Source: Rhinolophus ferrumequinum
Taxonomy: Eukaryota > Chordata > Mammalia > Chiroptera > Rhinolophidae
DNA length: 64,000 bases
Direction: 5' to 3'
Assembly: GCF_004115265.2 (NCBI RefSeq)
Contig: NC_046293.1
Location: forward strand, 26,422,173 to 26,486,172
Shown here: one piece after another, positions 46,781-59,949 of the stretch
How the letters are laid out: each line of letters begins with the position of its first letter
Position numbering within the stretch: the stretch's first letter is position 1
The notes under the pieces: model-generated
Database searches by the model: none
Seen by the model: only the letters and a program-made list of their open reading frames with translations
Told to the model about the DNA's origin: nothing
Translations under genes and position numbers: made by a program

Positions 46781-49500
46781 CTGTGCTCCCTGCTCTTAGC
46801 CGACCTCCCCCTTCAGTCGCGGAAAGGCTGCCACAACTAGGAAAAGGAAGCACGCGATTTTCCGGGAAGAGCGAAGAATTTAATTCAGGCCCACGACAGT
46901 GTTTAAGAAGCTGTTCATCCTTAAAACAAAAACAGACGAACAGTCTGCATTATAAAAAAGGAAAGTAGATTTTCAGGAAAGAACTTTTAATGTACAACAA
47001 GCTCATGGTCCAAATTAAAATAAGAAACCATAAATTTCGGGAATATTGGATTGGATTGTATACAAGACATTGAATAAGAAGTTGAAGATCTTAAGGATAT
47101 GATGGGGAAGGCATATGTTTATTTCATTCCACCAGAGAAAACAATGACAATCAGAAATATTCAGTGGAAAAAAAAACTGTACAGAAAAAGCATCCTTCTA
47201 ATACCAAACAATGTAAAATGCTGCAGGATTTTGAACAGAGAATTGGAGTGTGAGAAAGCTTCCTCTTTCAGTGTCCCTGTGAGTAGTAGCCGTGCAAGAC
47301 CTTGGAGCCAAAGAGAAGGAAATCCAGTGATAGCCCAAAGCTTGGCTTTTTAGTGAATAATATTTAAATAATAACAATGAATGTAAATGCTGCTTATGGT
47401 CTTTTTCTTTTTAAGAGAACACTTAATTATGGTTACAAAGTGGAATGCAGATGTTATCACCCTTGATAATGTGGAAGTACAGTTTTCAAATGGGGTTGAT
47501 GAAAGGGAAGGGAAGATAAATAGAAAAGTAGTGGTGTCCTTATAAAGTTGAAAGATACAGTGTGTTATGAGGAAAAAAGATTGAAGAGTAGCCATAACGT
47601 TGCTAAAAATAGCAATATAACTATGTTAAAAAGGGAAGAAAGTAAAGGAGAACACAGCAAGAAGTCAACAAGAAATGCCTAGTAAATAAAGTTGACTTCG
47701 TATCCTAAAAAAAAGAGAAAGAAAGACATGTCTAAATCTGGAGTCAGTTGGAATGTCTCAAAAAAGAAAAACAGACTACCTGGTGTATTTGAATATAGAA
47801 TCAAGAGATTTTTAGTTTTTCATAGAGTGTGGAGGTGAATTAGTGGCCTGCAGATTTTTTAATTAAAATGAAATTGAAGCAATTATGCCCAGGAAAAATA
47901 ATAAGTTGTTCAAGAACTATATTGCTTACAGCAACTGTAGATAATATTAGTCATATAAAGTCAGTCATAATTATGTAAACACTGAATACAAATAAAATTA
48001 ATGATTATGTAACATTGGGGATTGGAGAGGAGAGAGGTGTGTGTAATGGAAAGTCATTCACGATCTAGTATAGAAGTGTCAAAAAAATCAGTATTTAACA
48101 TGTCATTAAGAAAAAAACTACAGTAAGAAATCAGCTAAAAGTTAAAAATGGTTGTCTGGAAAAAATCAGGGATGGGTAGAGAGAAGGTGGAGGAGTGCTG
48201 TTTTCCACTACCAGTCTAACAGTATTATTTTGATTTTTCCTTATATATTTATTTTATTAAAAATTAATTTAAATAAATTTCATTTTCAAAATTGCTCAGG
48301 TAGTTGAAATGTACACCACTGGTTAAGAGCCACTAGAATAAAAGGATTGAGTTTTTAAATCAGGCAGACCTCTGTTAAAATACAAACTGTAATTTTGTGG
48401 TCTTAACTAGTTGAGTCTGTTGATCTGCTTCAAGCCTGATTCCCTCAACTATTAAGTGAGGGTAAAACACCCATCTTGAAATGTCAATCTGAAAATTAAA
48501 AATAAGCCTGCTTTACTGCTTGATATATACCCAAACAACAGTATCTGTTATAAAATATCTCATTAACATATGAATAAAACTCCCTGTTATGGAATGCCTT
48601 CTTTCCCAGTGGAGATTTCAGGCCTAAAGGAGATAGGTATGGTACTGACACTAGTGGTGTGGGAAAAAGCCTCCGAGAATATATTGAGACGTTTGAGCCC
48701 AAAGAGGTCATTATTTGCCAAGGTAAAGATTTAAACTATTTGCAGTATTCTATAGTTCTATTAATTGTGTCCAACAAACAAGTATATTCTAGGGTTGTAA
48801 AATAAGTGTCCCCTCCAGCACCATGTCTGGCTTTTGGTAATTGTTCTTTCTATCCTTCATTCCTCCTCTCAGACCAAACTACTGAGTGCATCCTCCTCTC
48901 TCTGCTTACACTTTCTTCTGCCTTTTCTACTCTGCTTTTTTTTTTTCTTTTTTGCTTATGGTTATTCTGCCTGTGTTTTAAAGCTACATTTAGATGTCAC
49001 TTTTTCCATTATGTTTTGCCCAGATTCCTCTGATCAGATTGGAGTTCATTTCTTTTTCTCCAGCTAAGGGCTGGGTTAAGATCAACATATGCCATTTTCA
49101 TAGGCTGCTTTATTTTTGCCTAATTATGCATTAATTATCAGACTTTTTTAATATCCAAAAAGACAGGTTTCTATAATGTCTTTCCTTGATAATTATACAT
49201 TGCTGTGATAGCGTGCAGGAACTACAACATTTTAATAAAATATCAGAAATGTAATTTGATCAATGAAATAATTCAGTAATGCCAAGGTACTTATAAATGG
49301 TGGGCACCACTATTCCATGAGGCAGTAATGTCTCAATGTGTAACATAAAAGAATGACTGCCATTAGCCCTGGAATGGTGAGATAACAGGGATGCTCCATT
49401 TGGGTGGCTATATGAACATGTGCCTTCAACATTTTTCTTCAGATCAGTCCTTTGTTGACACTGAAGAAACTAAGGCACTTTAGCAGCCTTATTGTTTATC
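46781..49500. other. Probable SMIM10L1 3' UTR and intergenic sequence
   Basis: No further coding feature recognised. AATAAA at 47685 is a candidate polyadenylation signal for SMIM10L1. A MIR fragment lies at 48345-48500. A T/C-rich tract occurs at 48940-48960. Confidence 0.4.
48345..48500 (+). mobile_element. MIR SINE fragment, diverged
   Basis: ttttaaatcaggcagacctc, then tgtaattttgtggtcttaac, then tgattccctcaactattaag and tgagggtaaaaca follow the MIR order. Confidence 0.6.
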
Positions 49501-49503
49501 ATT

Positions 49504-49610
49504 TCCTGAACTAGATTGGAAGCTCTGTGAGGGAAGATACTGTATCCTATCCAATGTTACAGCCTGTAGTATCAGCAAATATATGGTAGGAACTGAATGG
49601 AAAGCTCCAC
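49504..49610 (+). mobile_element. L2-type 3' fragment
   Basis: agattggaagctctgtgagg, then gaagatactgtatcctatcc, then atatggtaggaactgaatgg match the L2 3' end wording. Confidence 0.65.
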
Positions 49611-50284
49611 GAAGCATTTATTCTTCACAATTGCTCTTAAACCTAGATGTGTATTTTTCTTCCCACATAACACAGCTCAGTGAAGTTTCCCAGGGGAGAA
49701 AACAATATTTTTGCCCTGACTAACCCATTTATTCTAATTTACAAGTAATTTTATTGTTCTTGGCATCCTTTCAGGTAACACACGAAGCCAACGATTTGTT
49801 TGCTCATTGCTCTATCCCCAGTCTAGCATTGTCTGAATGCAAGGTAGAAAATACAGACTGTTGAGTGAAAGCCAAATTAGTTGTTTTTACAAGAATTATT
49901 AGTCGATAAAAGAAATAGAGATATATTTGCCCCTGGTATTAAGATGATCCACTTTCTTGCCCACAATGAGCTTTTTCAGTCCATCGTGAATATTGATTGG
50001 TCCAGAGATCCCTCAAGTGTGAAGAAGCAAAGAGGTGCTAATCAATAAAGAAAAAAACTTGGTTATGAAGCTTAACTGACAAAAATGATGGGAAGGGTAG
50101 CTCTATTACAGTTTATAAAAGGGAAATATTAATCATAGTAATGTATAATTTAAGGGTTCGGGAACAAGACTTTTTTTTTTTAATTGAGGGTAAGAACAAG
50201 TGTGATTACTTGGCTGAAAGAGCATACTATCACTGTTAGCATCATTTTTAAAATTTTACTGAATTTTTAATACCAGGAATATGA

Positions 50285-50455
50285 AAAGTTATTTATATAC
50301 ATAATCTCTGTAATTCTCATGTATCCTATAAGGAAGACATTTTCATCATCAGTTTTCAGATAAAAGAAATGGATTTAAAGAGGTTAAGTAGCTTTCCCAA
50401 GGTGATAGTAACTGGACAAACTACTATTGAATCTCAAGTTTATCCCTAAAAATAC
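50285..50455 (-). mobile_element. MIR SINE, antisense
   Basis: cagttttcagataaaagaaa, then aaagaggttaagtagctttc, then ccaaggtgatagtaactgg is the antisense MIR core. Confidence 0.75.
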
Positions 50456-51744
50456 ATTTGATGGGAGATTCAATTTTTTACAATGTTTAGGTAATTTGAA
50501 TAATCCTGTTTCTTTTCTCAAATTTTCAAACACAAGTATGGCCTGGATAATAGTTGATAATATCTTTTTAAAAAAATAGGGTTTTATATGTTAGAATATA
50601 AATATTCAATATGATTTGATAAATCAAGTATTTTATACTCTCTGCTGCCTGAAGTGATTTGGCTTATTTGTGGAATGAAATGAGATAGAGGAAAGGACAT
50701 TGTCCCTAAGAAGGGAAGGAGTATAGATAAGGTAATTAGAAATTTTGAATCTATGTCCATCACTGCTTGAGGAGGCCTAACTAAATTTTGTTACAAAATC
50801 TTGCAGACCTATTTTAATGGAGGCTAGTCTTGGTGGAGCATCAGTAGCATTTGATAGAGTCAAGAAGAAAATGGGACTTACACATGGAGACATAAATGGA
50901 TTGGGAAGTTTAGGAATATAGGGACAAGAGAAGGAGAGAAAAATTCTAATGCCAGAAACTTTGAACTTGGAAAGTAGTCTGAAGAGTACACTTAGAAGTT
51001 TCCAGGCAAGTGGATCAAGGAAAGAACCCCTGCAATAACAGAATTCCCAACAATTGAGTTGGATCAAGGTATATCAGTCTACTTGAATTACCACGAGTGT
51101 GGGAACTTTCTTGCAACTTTAACAAGAACACTTGATAGCCCATTGCTCAGCAGGATTACCACCAGCCCAGGTTGTGAGTCTTTTTACAGCTGATGTCAAC
51201 ACCTCCTCACCGTCCAATCCCCACAAATACAAATCTCAACAATGCTCTTGGGACAATTGAAAGGCCAAAGGACATTCCTGAGTGCCTACAACAAATAAAA
51301 AGAAGAAACAATGGAATTCTTTGTAGTTTAATTGTAGTACATCTGAGGGTACCCCGTCCAGTTTCTGTCCTAACTGGGGATCTGCAGCAAACATTAGAAA
51401 TTCTTGACCATTCTTATGGCTTTCAAGCACCAAGTGTGTGGATTTATTCACAGTAAGGTTATGGAGTGCATCAGTGAACAATAAAGAGGAGTGGAGGTTA
51501 TTCACAGAGTGAGGTAGATGGTGTGTACCTTTTCATATGATCCAAAATGAGGGGGGAAAAAAATCACACGACCGAAAAGCAAAAATCACTAATGAAATAC
51601 TATACCTAGAATGTCTTAGCTCTGAAACCATTGATCGGCACAGTAATAGAGGTTGTGTTCAACAGATAAAGAAAAAGGTGTTTAATTTGCAAGTAGAGAT
51701 GTTTTCCAAGAGACTATTTTAGATTTTAATTGATAAAAAAATTT
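50456..51744. other. Intergenic, no gene assigned
   Basis: A minus-strand frame at 51236-51505 has ordinary-looking composition but matches nothing I know, and a plus-strand frame covers the same place. I see no repeat name for it. Confidence 0.35.
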
Positions 51745-51872
51745 GGGGAGAACTGACTCTGGGTGGTGAACACACAATGGGATTTATAGATGATGTAATA
51801 CAGGAGTGTACTCCTGAAATCTATGTAATTTTACTAACAATTGTTACCCCAATAAATTAAAAAATTGGATAT
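51745..51872 (+). mobile_element. LINE-1 3' terminal fragment (bat type)
   Basis: actgactctgggtggtgaac, then acaatgggatttatagatga, then gttaccccaataaattaaaa. About 130 bp, strongly 5'-truncated. Confidence 0.88.
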
Positions 51873-52049
51873 TGAAAAAAAAAAATTTTGAAAGCATGTC
51901 CAACGGAAGTTAAGCAGGAATATAGTTAATAGAATCCTGAAAATTCAGAGGTCAGATTAGAGCTATGTGAAAGGGAAAAAGTTATTTTTAAAACTAACTC
52001 ATTTAAACATGGGGCTAAGGAATAGAGATACCAATATACAACTTAAGGT

Positions 52050-54869
52050 AGTGTCTTTGTCTTCTGAAGCTGTATCTATGTTGGCGTCCCCCCAAAATGC
52101 TAAAATTAAAAATAACCCATCTGTCATTTGTTTTTTTAAACAAATAGCACCCCCTCAAAAAATATTTTCTAGCTTTTTAATGAATTTTTATCAAATCAAC
52201 CATCTCATAATTTTTTTTAATGAAGGTTTATTCTGGGCAGTCCAGCACAGGGCGTACATGTCCATACACAGCATTAACCAATGTCACAGGTGAGTAGACA
52301 GTGGAAGTGTGGCTTTTGCAGATGTCCACCTTGTTACTGTATTTAATTAAAGGAAGTCCTGGCTCAGAGGACGTGAGGTTTAATCAACAGCGTCAGACAA
52401 AATACCTGAAGTATCAGAAATTCAACATTGTCACATTCTTTGAAATCTATACTAATCCACACATATTTCCACTGGGACCTTTTCTTTCAGTAAAGTTCAA
52501 GACAACAGCTTGAACACTAAAATAGCTTCTCGGCGTTAGTTCTAGGCCTAGAGCAGCGCTCAGGCATGAGCCTCTGTTTGCACTAGAAACAGGTCATTTG
52601 CAACTCTCCTGCTCTCAGGTGTAGGTACATTGAAAACAATAAAACTCATTACATTAAATCTGTAAAACGCTATTTTAGTGGGAAGTAATTGGCTAAAAAG
52701 CAATAACAATCATTTTATTTCTCCACTAGTTTGGTTTCAGAATAGGATACACTTCTATCCAGGTTGCATGGTACTAGCTATGGATGTGATAGGAGTAGCT
52801 TTTCTTGGATCATGGCTGCGGTCTCTAACACAGGCTCTTGTTATGGAAGAGGAAGTGAAGAGCTTAATCCCAAAATGCTATTTTAGTGAGGAGAGTGCAG
52901 TGCCTCTATAGCCATTGCCCAGACTATAACCCAGGCTTCATTTTTAAAGGTCATTTTCTGTGCTTGTCTTACCAGGAACAGGCCTCTGCTTCTTAGATCT
53001 TCATGTCTCCAAGATGAGTACATGGCAAGTGAGGACTGACCCCTACGGAGACATTTACTGCTAAATCCCCCTCCTTTAAAACGGGGGCTGTGAATACTTG
53101 CTTAAATCTTTTTTTTTTTTTTTAAATCTTGGTCATTAAAGAAAAGTTTAGTAACACGGAAATGTAAACGTAAAAACTAAAAGTAAATATGTTTACTTCT
53201 AATATGTACGAAGTAATCTTTAACCTTTTCTTCTGAAAGGGATACATTCTAAGCCAGTGTCCTCAATATCTGAACCTAAATATAGCCCATATGATTAGAA
53301 TTCCACCTTTCCTAAAGGAAGACAACCCCAGGTACAATCATTAGAAAATTTTTATTTTTTCTTTCAGTTTTATGAGATGTACTTGATATACAACACTGCG
53401 TAAATTTAAGGTGTACAGCATAATAACTTACATATATTATGAAATAATTACAACGGTAAGTTTAATAACCACCCGTCACCTCATGTAGATACCCAAAAAA
53501 TGTCTTTTTCCTTGTGATAAGAACTTTTAGGACCTACTCTCTTAACAATTTTAAAATATACCATACGGCAGTGCTATTTTTACTGATCATATTGTGCATT
53601 ACATCCCCAGTACTTATAACTGGAAGTTTAATCACCTTCATCCAATTCCCCATCCCCATCCAGGAAATTCCTAATATAGTGTCCAACATAATGAATGCAG
53701 TTTAAAAAATCTAAATCTTTATGTAGGTCTGGAAATACATATAGCATCATCATAGACAGATAAGAGCACCCCGTAGCACAGTTCCTGGAATAAGCGCACA
53801 CTTTACAAAGCCCTTACGGTTTTTATCTTCTTCCCAGCCTCAGACTTGACCTACCGCACCATCAAAACTAACTCATAACCCATATATACTCCACATATAT
53901 TTTCTAGTTTTTGTCATTATTGATAGTTTTGTGGTATGTTTACAACTATAACCTCCAAAATTACTATATTACAAACTATTCCAAATTATGATTTCATTAT
54001 CAAGCAAAATTTTACTACCTGCCGGCCTTAAGATTATATTCATTTTCAGCTACTTTGATTTCATTTCAATTATTTTATTATGAAAGTCAATTCAGTAGTA
54101 TATATTCACACAAACATTTCTAAAACTTTTACAAATATGTTATATTCTTTTGTACACTTTCTATTTTTATCCCTGGTAAGTTGGTCTTGCTTGTCTTCTC
54201 TGACAAGGGACGGTGGTGTTCAAATAATCCCTACATGCACATACACCTCCCACACAAACTCGGTATCTAGGTATGATTTTGATCCCTATAGAGTAGACAT
54301 ATAAGTATTATTATGCAAGTAGGGATAATTATTCAGTTTCTTTTTATAAATTCAGTTGATTTTTCTCTTATTCTGCAAAGGTAGTGTCTATTCTACCATG
54401 GATTCCTGATGATAGTCTGCGTCTTTGTTTTAAGATTTATGTCTGTCTGTATGAAATTACATATTTGTAGCATTTTTATTCCTTGATGTGTTTTTAACTT
54501 AATATTGTACAAATATTTTACCTATTCCCGTTTGGAAGGGATTTTTATTTCTAAATAATCATGGTTTTTTCCTCACACGTAAATGTAATAAATGTTTGCT
54601 GGGACATATAACATTAATACATGTTGCATTGTATATTTTATATTCATATTACCTCAAGTATTTTCTTGTTACTAACAAGTCTTATGTCACTGATGCTTGC
54701 TTTTTAAAAAACCTTGAGTAAATTGTTAGTTTGTAGGCCATTCAAGGGAAAGTTTGTGATGCTCAATACTATCTGGAAGAAACCGGTGAGAAAAACAGAA
54801 GTTAAAATGGATTTTCAATGTCTCCTCGCTGATTTAATTCTCTTGGAATATAGAAAATTCTATAAAAGT
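52050..54869. repeat. Ancient tandem duplication, TAS2R67 3' flank (copy 1)
   Basis: It pairs with 59950-62700. Landmarks in order: gtcttctgaagctgtatcta (52065) with gtcttctgaggctgcattta (59961); tcctggctcagaggacgtga with tccctggttcagaggagatg; gaaacaggtcatttgcaact with gaaacaggtcatttgttcct; aggctcttgttatggaagag with aggctcttgttatggagaaa. It includes an antisense LINE-1 3' end at 53345-53660. No gene is seen. Confidence 0.75.
53345..53660 (-). mobile_element. Old LINE-1 3' end, antisense
   Basis: tttatgagatgtacttgata, then taaatttaaggtgtacagca, then taaccacccgtcacctcatg and tgtgcattacatccccagta are antisense L1M 3' UTR wording. Confidence 0.7.
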
Positions 54870-55808
54870 CTATGAAGCTAAAGGTTTTGCCCTTTTCAAG
54901 TGGGAACTAAGACGGCACAATAATCCTAAACCAATTTGTCTCAGCTTGCTGTTTCCCCAAATGAGGATAAATGAGTGGACTGAAGGGAAAACAGTCGATG
55001 CTAACATGACAAACAAACTGACCTTATATTTCTCCAGTGTAAGGAAAAGCCAACCTGTTAATAGGATGGAAGAAACATGAAGCATGAAGAGGAGAAGGAA
55101 ACACATCACCATTTTCATGGCCCTTTTATGGGCCTCTGTGCTGAAGTCCCTAGAGCTGGAGTTCAGCTGTACATTCCTGGTATGTCTCATCAAGGAGAGA
55201 AATAAGAGGAGCAGTGAAGTCAGGGACAGAAGAAAGGGAATCAAATACATACAACTGTAAGCAATCAAGGTGTTAAGATACCGAGTTTTACTTACATCTA
55301 GAGAGCATGTTGAGTTTCTTTCACACATTTTATAGACACTAGTCCAGAAATCACTTAATGTATCTGTAAATACAACGTTGAAAGCCAGTAAGAACAAAGA
55401 CCCCAGGAGAAGCACAAGTAGCACTCTGCCGACTCTCCACCTCAACCAGGCAAAGCAGGGGTAGGAGAAATTAGCTATTTTAAAGAGATAGAAAACACTT
55501 AGACAGGTGGCAAACCAGGTAGATAGGTGATTGGACAGTGTCCAAAAAATAGCAATGAATTTTGATGTCTTATCAATGGCATATAGATGTGGCCATAACA
55601 CTATTACAAATGAATCATATAGTGTTATCCAAAGAAGAGCGATTCTGGAGACAGCCAGGCAAGTAAGGATGCAGTCAGCTGGCAAGAGTTTTTGACTCTT
55701 CACCCAGTCAATGCAGTTAACTAGTACAATGAAGACATTCCCCAACATTCCAGTTATGCATTCTCCTACTGCCGCTATCAGAAAAATATTTTCAGTTCCA
55801 GATGGCAT
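54870..55808 (-). CDS. TAS2R67: Bitter taste receptor TAS2R67 (312 aa)
   Basis: An intact single-exon receptor. Start MPSGTENIFLIAAVGECITG at 55808 fits the form of TAS2R67 in carnivores and ruminants as I remember it (MPSG, then WPHLYAIDK, then ERNST, then a KPLAS tail). The human counterpart is a pseudogene near TAS2R42. Marks: LGNVFIVLVN in TM1, LAVSR in TM2, SNHLSTWFATCLSVFYLFK in TM3, KIANFS, glycosylation site NST in CERNSTCS, LMRHTRNVQLNSSSRD, TM7 FPSVHSFILIW with Val where most members have Gly (PSGHSF). It lies in the older tandem duplication with TAS2R42 and has a double octamer 361 bp upstream. Ligands cannot be read from the sequence. Confidence 0.9.
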   Translation of the reverse strand: MPSGTENIFLIAAVGECITGMLGNVFIVLVNCIDWVKSQKLLPADCILTCLAVSRIALLWITLYDSFVIVLWPHLYAIDKTSKFIAIFWTLSNHLSTWFATCLSVFYLFKIANFSYPCFAWLRWRVGRVLLVLLLGSLFLLAFNVVFTDTLSDFWTSVYKMCERNSTCSLDVSKTRYLNTLIAYSCMYLIPFLLSLTSLLLLFLSLMRHTRNVQLNSSSRDFSTEAHKRAMKMVMCFLLLFMLHVSSILLTGWLFLTLEKYKVSLFVMLASTVFPSVHSFILIWGNSKLRQIGLGLLCRLSSHLKRAKPLAS

Positions 55809-56160
55809 TTCTGTATAAAGAATCCAGAAAGCTAGTAACTATTTTTCACTGATTTTTTTTGCTGTCAAAATATTGTAGAATAATATCCAGTTTGATACTT
55901 TTCATTTTTATGTTAAAAATGCTCCAGAAAAACTCAGATACCGACTCACTTATCTTCACGAAAGATCTTTCTCTCTTGTTTCAGCCATAGGTCTGAATTA
56001 TGTGCAAGGAGATCCAGTCTCACAGATCTTAATGAGAAACATTAACATTAATTTCGATCGGCTAACTGATTTCCATATTAAACAGTAAATGTGCCCACTC
56101 ATCCTTGGCACTGGCAGCAATTTTCCACTTGTGAGGACATCTGGAAGAATAAATTCAGAT

Positions 56161-56176
56161 ATGCAAACATGCAAAT
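56161..56176 (-). promoter_or_regulatory. Tandem POU octamers 361 bp upstream of TAS2R67
   Basis: ATGCAAAC immediately followed by ATGCAAAT, then ATAAG. Identical in arrangement to 34753-34768. Confidence 0.6.
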
Positions 56177-56199
56177 ATAAGACATTTCTTTGCACTGAT

Positions 56200-57164
56200 C
56201 TGTACTTTCCCTTTTAATTGAAACAATACTATTTGTATTCAACTTTCTTGATTTTAATAGATTTCTCAAAAAATAATCTCTATAATACAGGCATTATTCA
56301 TTAATTCCATTTAATAAAATCCATAATATTTTAGACACCATTATGGACAAAATAAGTGTAATAAAGAGAAGTAACATAAAGAACTAACAGAGTAGTGAAA
56401 AAAGCAACGTTAAATAAACTGTTACTATTGTATGTGACAAAAGTTTGACCAAAATACAATTGCAACGCGGAGGAGGATGCTATAAAATCTATGGTCAATA
56501 GTTAATTCTAGTTTCGTAATGATAGTGACAACTTGCTTGGTCTGGAAGCTTTTTAGGATTTCTTGAAGAAATAGACAAAAAAGAAAATGTCTTTCCAGAA
56601 TGATATAAAAGCATATGCAAGGGTACCAAAATAAGAGTTCTCTCTGAGGTAATTACTCTGAATTTTTGAGCTTTGTTTCTAATAAATTACTGCTTATTTG
56701 ATTCTGAATAAGCTATTATCAGTTGAGAAAAAAACAATAGGAAGCAAAAATAAGGCAGAAAAAAAGCAAAAAATAAGGCGGGGGTTGGAGGAAGTTTCTC
56801 GTTTTTATTAATTATGCTTTTGGTAAAATTTCTTTGTCTCAGAAAGTTCATTTAAAGCCAAATATATTTTAGCTTGGTTTTTGCTGCAACAAACAGGTAA
56901 CTCTAAAGTGATGAGTTTTCAGCCTTGACTGCAAGTTGGAATTGCCTAGAGAGCTTTCTACTTGTATATACTGTATTAATGTCTGTGAGCCATACATAGG
57001 GATTCTGACTCAATTGGTCTGGAATACATTGTTGACATGGACTGAGCGCTCCCTGATGTGTGCTGTACTGTGCCTCCTAAACCGAAGCAAAAATCTCTAC
57101 CCACAACCTGCAAATCTATGAAGATGCTTCAGGAACAAGACAAGATTTTGCCCACTGATCCTCT
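56200..57164. other. Intergenic, no gene seen
   Basis: AT-rich sequence. The frame at 56936-57121 shows no motif. Confidence 0.45.
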
Positions 57165-57990
57165 TACAATGCATTCCCCATACAGCCAATTTTGACTTTA
57201 GTTGACAAATAACCTGTTTTGTGTGGGTCTCAGCCTATCAGTAGTGATGCTGTCATGCCTGAGGCACTCACCTGGGCTCCTACTACTTGAGGAAGCCCCC
57301 ACATAAGGAGAACATTTCCTCGCCAGGGCCAATGTTGTAGCTGGGTCAGCCCTTGCAGTTCTTATTCTGATTGCGAGACCCACCTCAGCAACAACCAGGG
57401 AACTTCAAAAAGCAAGATGTGGGGCAGCCAGTTAGCTCAGTTGATTAGAGCGTGGTACTCTTAACAAGGTTGCCGGTTCGATCCCCACATGGGCCACTGT
57501 GAGCTGTGCCCTCCACAACTATATTAAAACAACTACTTGACTTGGAGCTGATGGGTCCTAGAAAAACACACTTTAAAGAAAAAGCTTTTTTTTTTTAAAA
57601 AAAAAAAAAAAAAGCAAGATTTATTACTCACAAGTCCTGTAGGGTACACAGGAGACCCAACGCTACACAAGGTTGAGAAAGAGAAAGTACAGACCTGGGT
57701 TCTGCCTTTATTGAGGTTGAGGGTGAGGTGCCTAGGTGTTCACAGGTTTTTGTTTTTGTTTTTCAGTGAATTTAAAACATAAAAGGGGGGATTAGGGCTC
57801 AGGAAGGGAAAAGTGGGGTCACTCAGCTGGTCAGTTATCTAGGTTACCCAGGACTTTCTGAATGGGAAACTTCATGGGTTGGAGCAGCCTGGCTTTTTAT
57901 CTAGGTGTTTTACTAGTAACTTTGTCCTACCGCGGACAGTGTTTGTTTTTGATGTCTTTGATGGATGTCTTTGAAATATATGCCTGGGCA
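57165..57990. mobile_element. LTR-like repeat (fossil) split by a SINE
   Basis: A GC-richer, Pro/Gly-like composition segment (ctgaggcactcacctgggct) continues after the SINE as caagatttattactcacaag, then ctgggttctgcctttattga. This looks like an antisense ERV LTR, but I cannot name the family. Without the SINE the two halves join smoothly at the duplicated target aaaagcaagat. Confidence 0.45.
57420..57611 (+). mobile_element. Bat tRNA-derived SINE
   Basis: The tRNA-like head has an A box (tagctcagttgattagagcg) and a B box (ggttcgatccc), followed by the tail region gtgagctgtgccctccacaa, then gacttggagctgatgggtcc and an A-rich end. It is flanked by the target duplication aaaagcaagat (57409 and 57605). 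The tail wording is that of rhinolophoid-type bat SINEs as I remember them. It has no tRNA function: the anticodon arm and 3' half do not fold as a tRNA. Confidence 0.88.
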
Positions 57991-58044
57991 ATCAAAAGCT
58001 GGAATGTTAGGCACTTTTACTACATAACCTTGGGCACCAATTAC

Positions 58045-58172
58045 CTTAGCAACCACATAAGCTCCCTGAGGGAAGGGTCTATTTTATTGTTGACCACTGA
58101 TCTATTTCTAATTCCTAGAACAGGAAGGGCTTAGCAAATAGTACGCCCTCAATAACTATTTGTTAAATGAAT
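58045..58172 (+). mobile_element. L2-type 3' fragment
   Basis: taagctccctgagggaaggg, then tctaattcctagaacaggaa, then caataactatttgttaaatg and aatga match the L2 3' end. Confidence 0.75.
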
Positions 58173-59949
58173 GAGTCCTAACTTAGTTGGTAATCCTATT
58201 GGGAGCACAGAAAAAGAGAAAATGAATAAAACTTGACCGTGAAACTAGTATAAAAGCAAGAAAAGAAAGTAACTCCTTAAAACTAGAAGAAAGTTTACAA
58301 CGTTTGTATGAACTCTTGAAAAATTTCTGTACTAACACTGAAATAACCAACACTGCTCCCTAGGCTTTGTGGTTCTAACCAGAAGTCATACAGAATCATA
58401 AAAACTTGCAGGTCTAGAACCCAGGATGTGGGGACTTGCATACATTTCTTCACAAAAGACAACTACTTCCAGCCCCGGGAGTTGGCATAGGTAGAAAACT
58501 CTAGATTTCGTGGCTGGGGAGCAAGAAGGTCCTAGAGATCACTAATGTTTTCTGAAATGGTAGAGAAGGCTATCTGAGAAGAGGGCTCCTTCGGTAGGCA
58601 TGGTTTAGCAGTTGACAAAAGCCAGAAAGCAACAAGTCAGCCACCAGATACTTAGTCATTTAAGAGTGCTTGAGTTCATAGTTACACTAAAAAAATTCGA
58701 TCTAAAGGATGTCAGGACAAGTATAAAAATCACAAGTGCCATATGCTGCGAATTGAATTCAAAGTCCAAGTTAATAATCACATTTTTTAAAATTTACGTA
58801 ACTACAGATCTGTCTCAGTTCCTGGGTTGAACTGTCTCAACATGCTTCATTCTTAAAAGAGTTCTGTTATACATTTGTTATGAAAAAGTGTTATTGCATA
58901 TATAAATATAAGGGAGGTTATTACAAAATGTTTGGACAGATAACCATTAATTAAATTTATGTATATGCTATAGTGATAATCCAAACTAATTAGTCTAAAC
59001 TTATGACTATAATTAAAATCAGAAAATTTATGAACATTGATTTTATAATTATTAGTAGAAAGAATGACATTTCCTCCAAAAAAGAGTGAGAAGATACGTT
59101 GGCCTAATTAAAAAAAATAAATCCTGACCTTTGAAGTGATATTGATAAATACATAGTAATAAACGACTGCTTATGTGATGTAAAAAAGGCAAATCAAGTG
59201 AAGATCTTATGAACTTCTATCATTAATACTACCTTTTTTGAAGTGAATTCTTCCTATTTCCTCTCTGTGTCTGTGACATCTTCAGTGAAATACATGAACT
59301 TTCTATGTGACTCTTTTTATTGTCTTTGTCCTCTCCAAGCCCACATTTTTAGATCTCCCAGTAGTCTCAGGGAAGCCAGCAACAAATGCTCCCCTAGCTC
59401 TAATGATCTCTCTGATCCTACCAACACCAAACTTTTCCACTGATTTGCAAACAAAGAAATAGCCTCCTGATTCTTTTCTGAATCACAACTTGGAACTTTC
59501 ATACATTGAACTTAGCAACGACTCCTTTGATAGTCACTAAATTAAAGTATTGGCCTTTGTGTTTATTTAGGTAAAAGAGACCTTCACTGTTTCTTTGCCT
59601 TTTCCCTAACCCCAGAAGCAATTAGCTAGGGCCAGGGCCATAGCTCCAAGGGACAGAGATTTCATCTTTCACCAATGGAGGATATTCATTGGCCCAGCTT
59701 AATCACTGCTATCCATGAACATCCTTTCATGTTTCATTGTAGAATTTTTGTTTCACTTAGCATACTCCTTTAATATTCAAAACTGAGGGCTAGCTTTTTT
59801 TTTCCCCCCTCAAAATCCTTAGAGGGCAAACATATCCCACTGGCTCTTCCTCATGACAAACGTAAGATAGAACCAGTCTAACTTAATAACACCAACCCCC
59901 ACAACGACTCGCATTAGAGTCTCATCCTTAAAATAAAAATGATTGAGCA
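58173..59949. other. Intergenic, no gene seen
   Basis: No recognisable gene or repeat. A pair of opposed short frames near 59240-59500 is unremarkable. Confidence 0.4.

Noticed and set aside
51236-51505. Minus-strand frame of 89 codons with non-repetitive composition
   Set aside because: No recognised family, no splice or promoter context, and an overlapping frame on the other strand; not enough to call a gene.
57423-57495. A tRNA gene (A and B boxes present)
   Set aside because: The sequence continues into a SINE tail with an A-rich end and target duplications; the tRNA fold is not complete.
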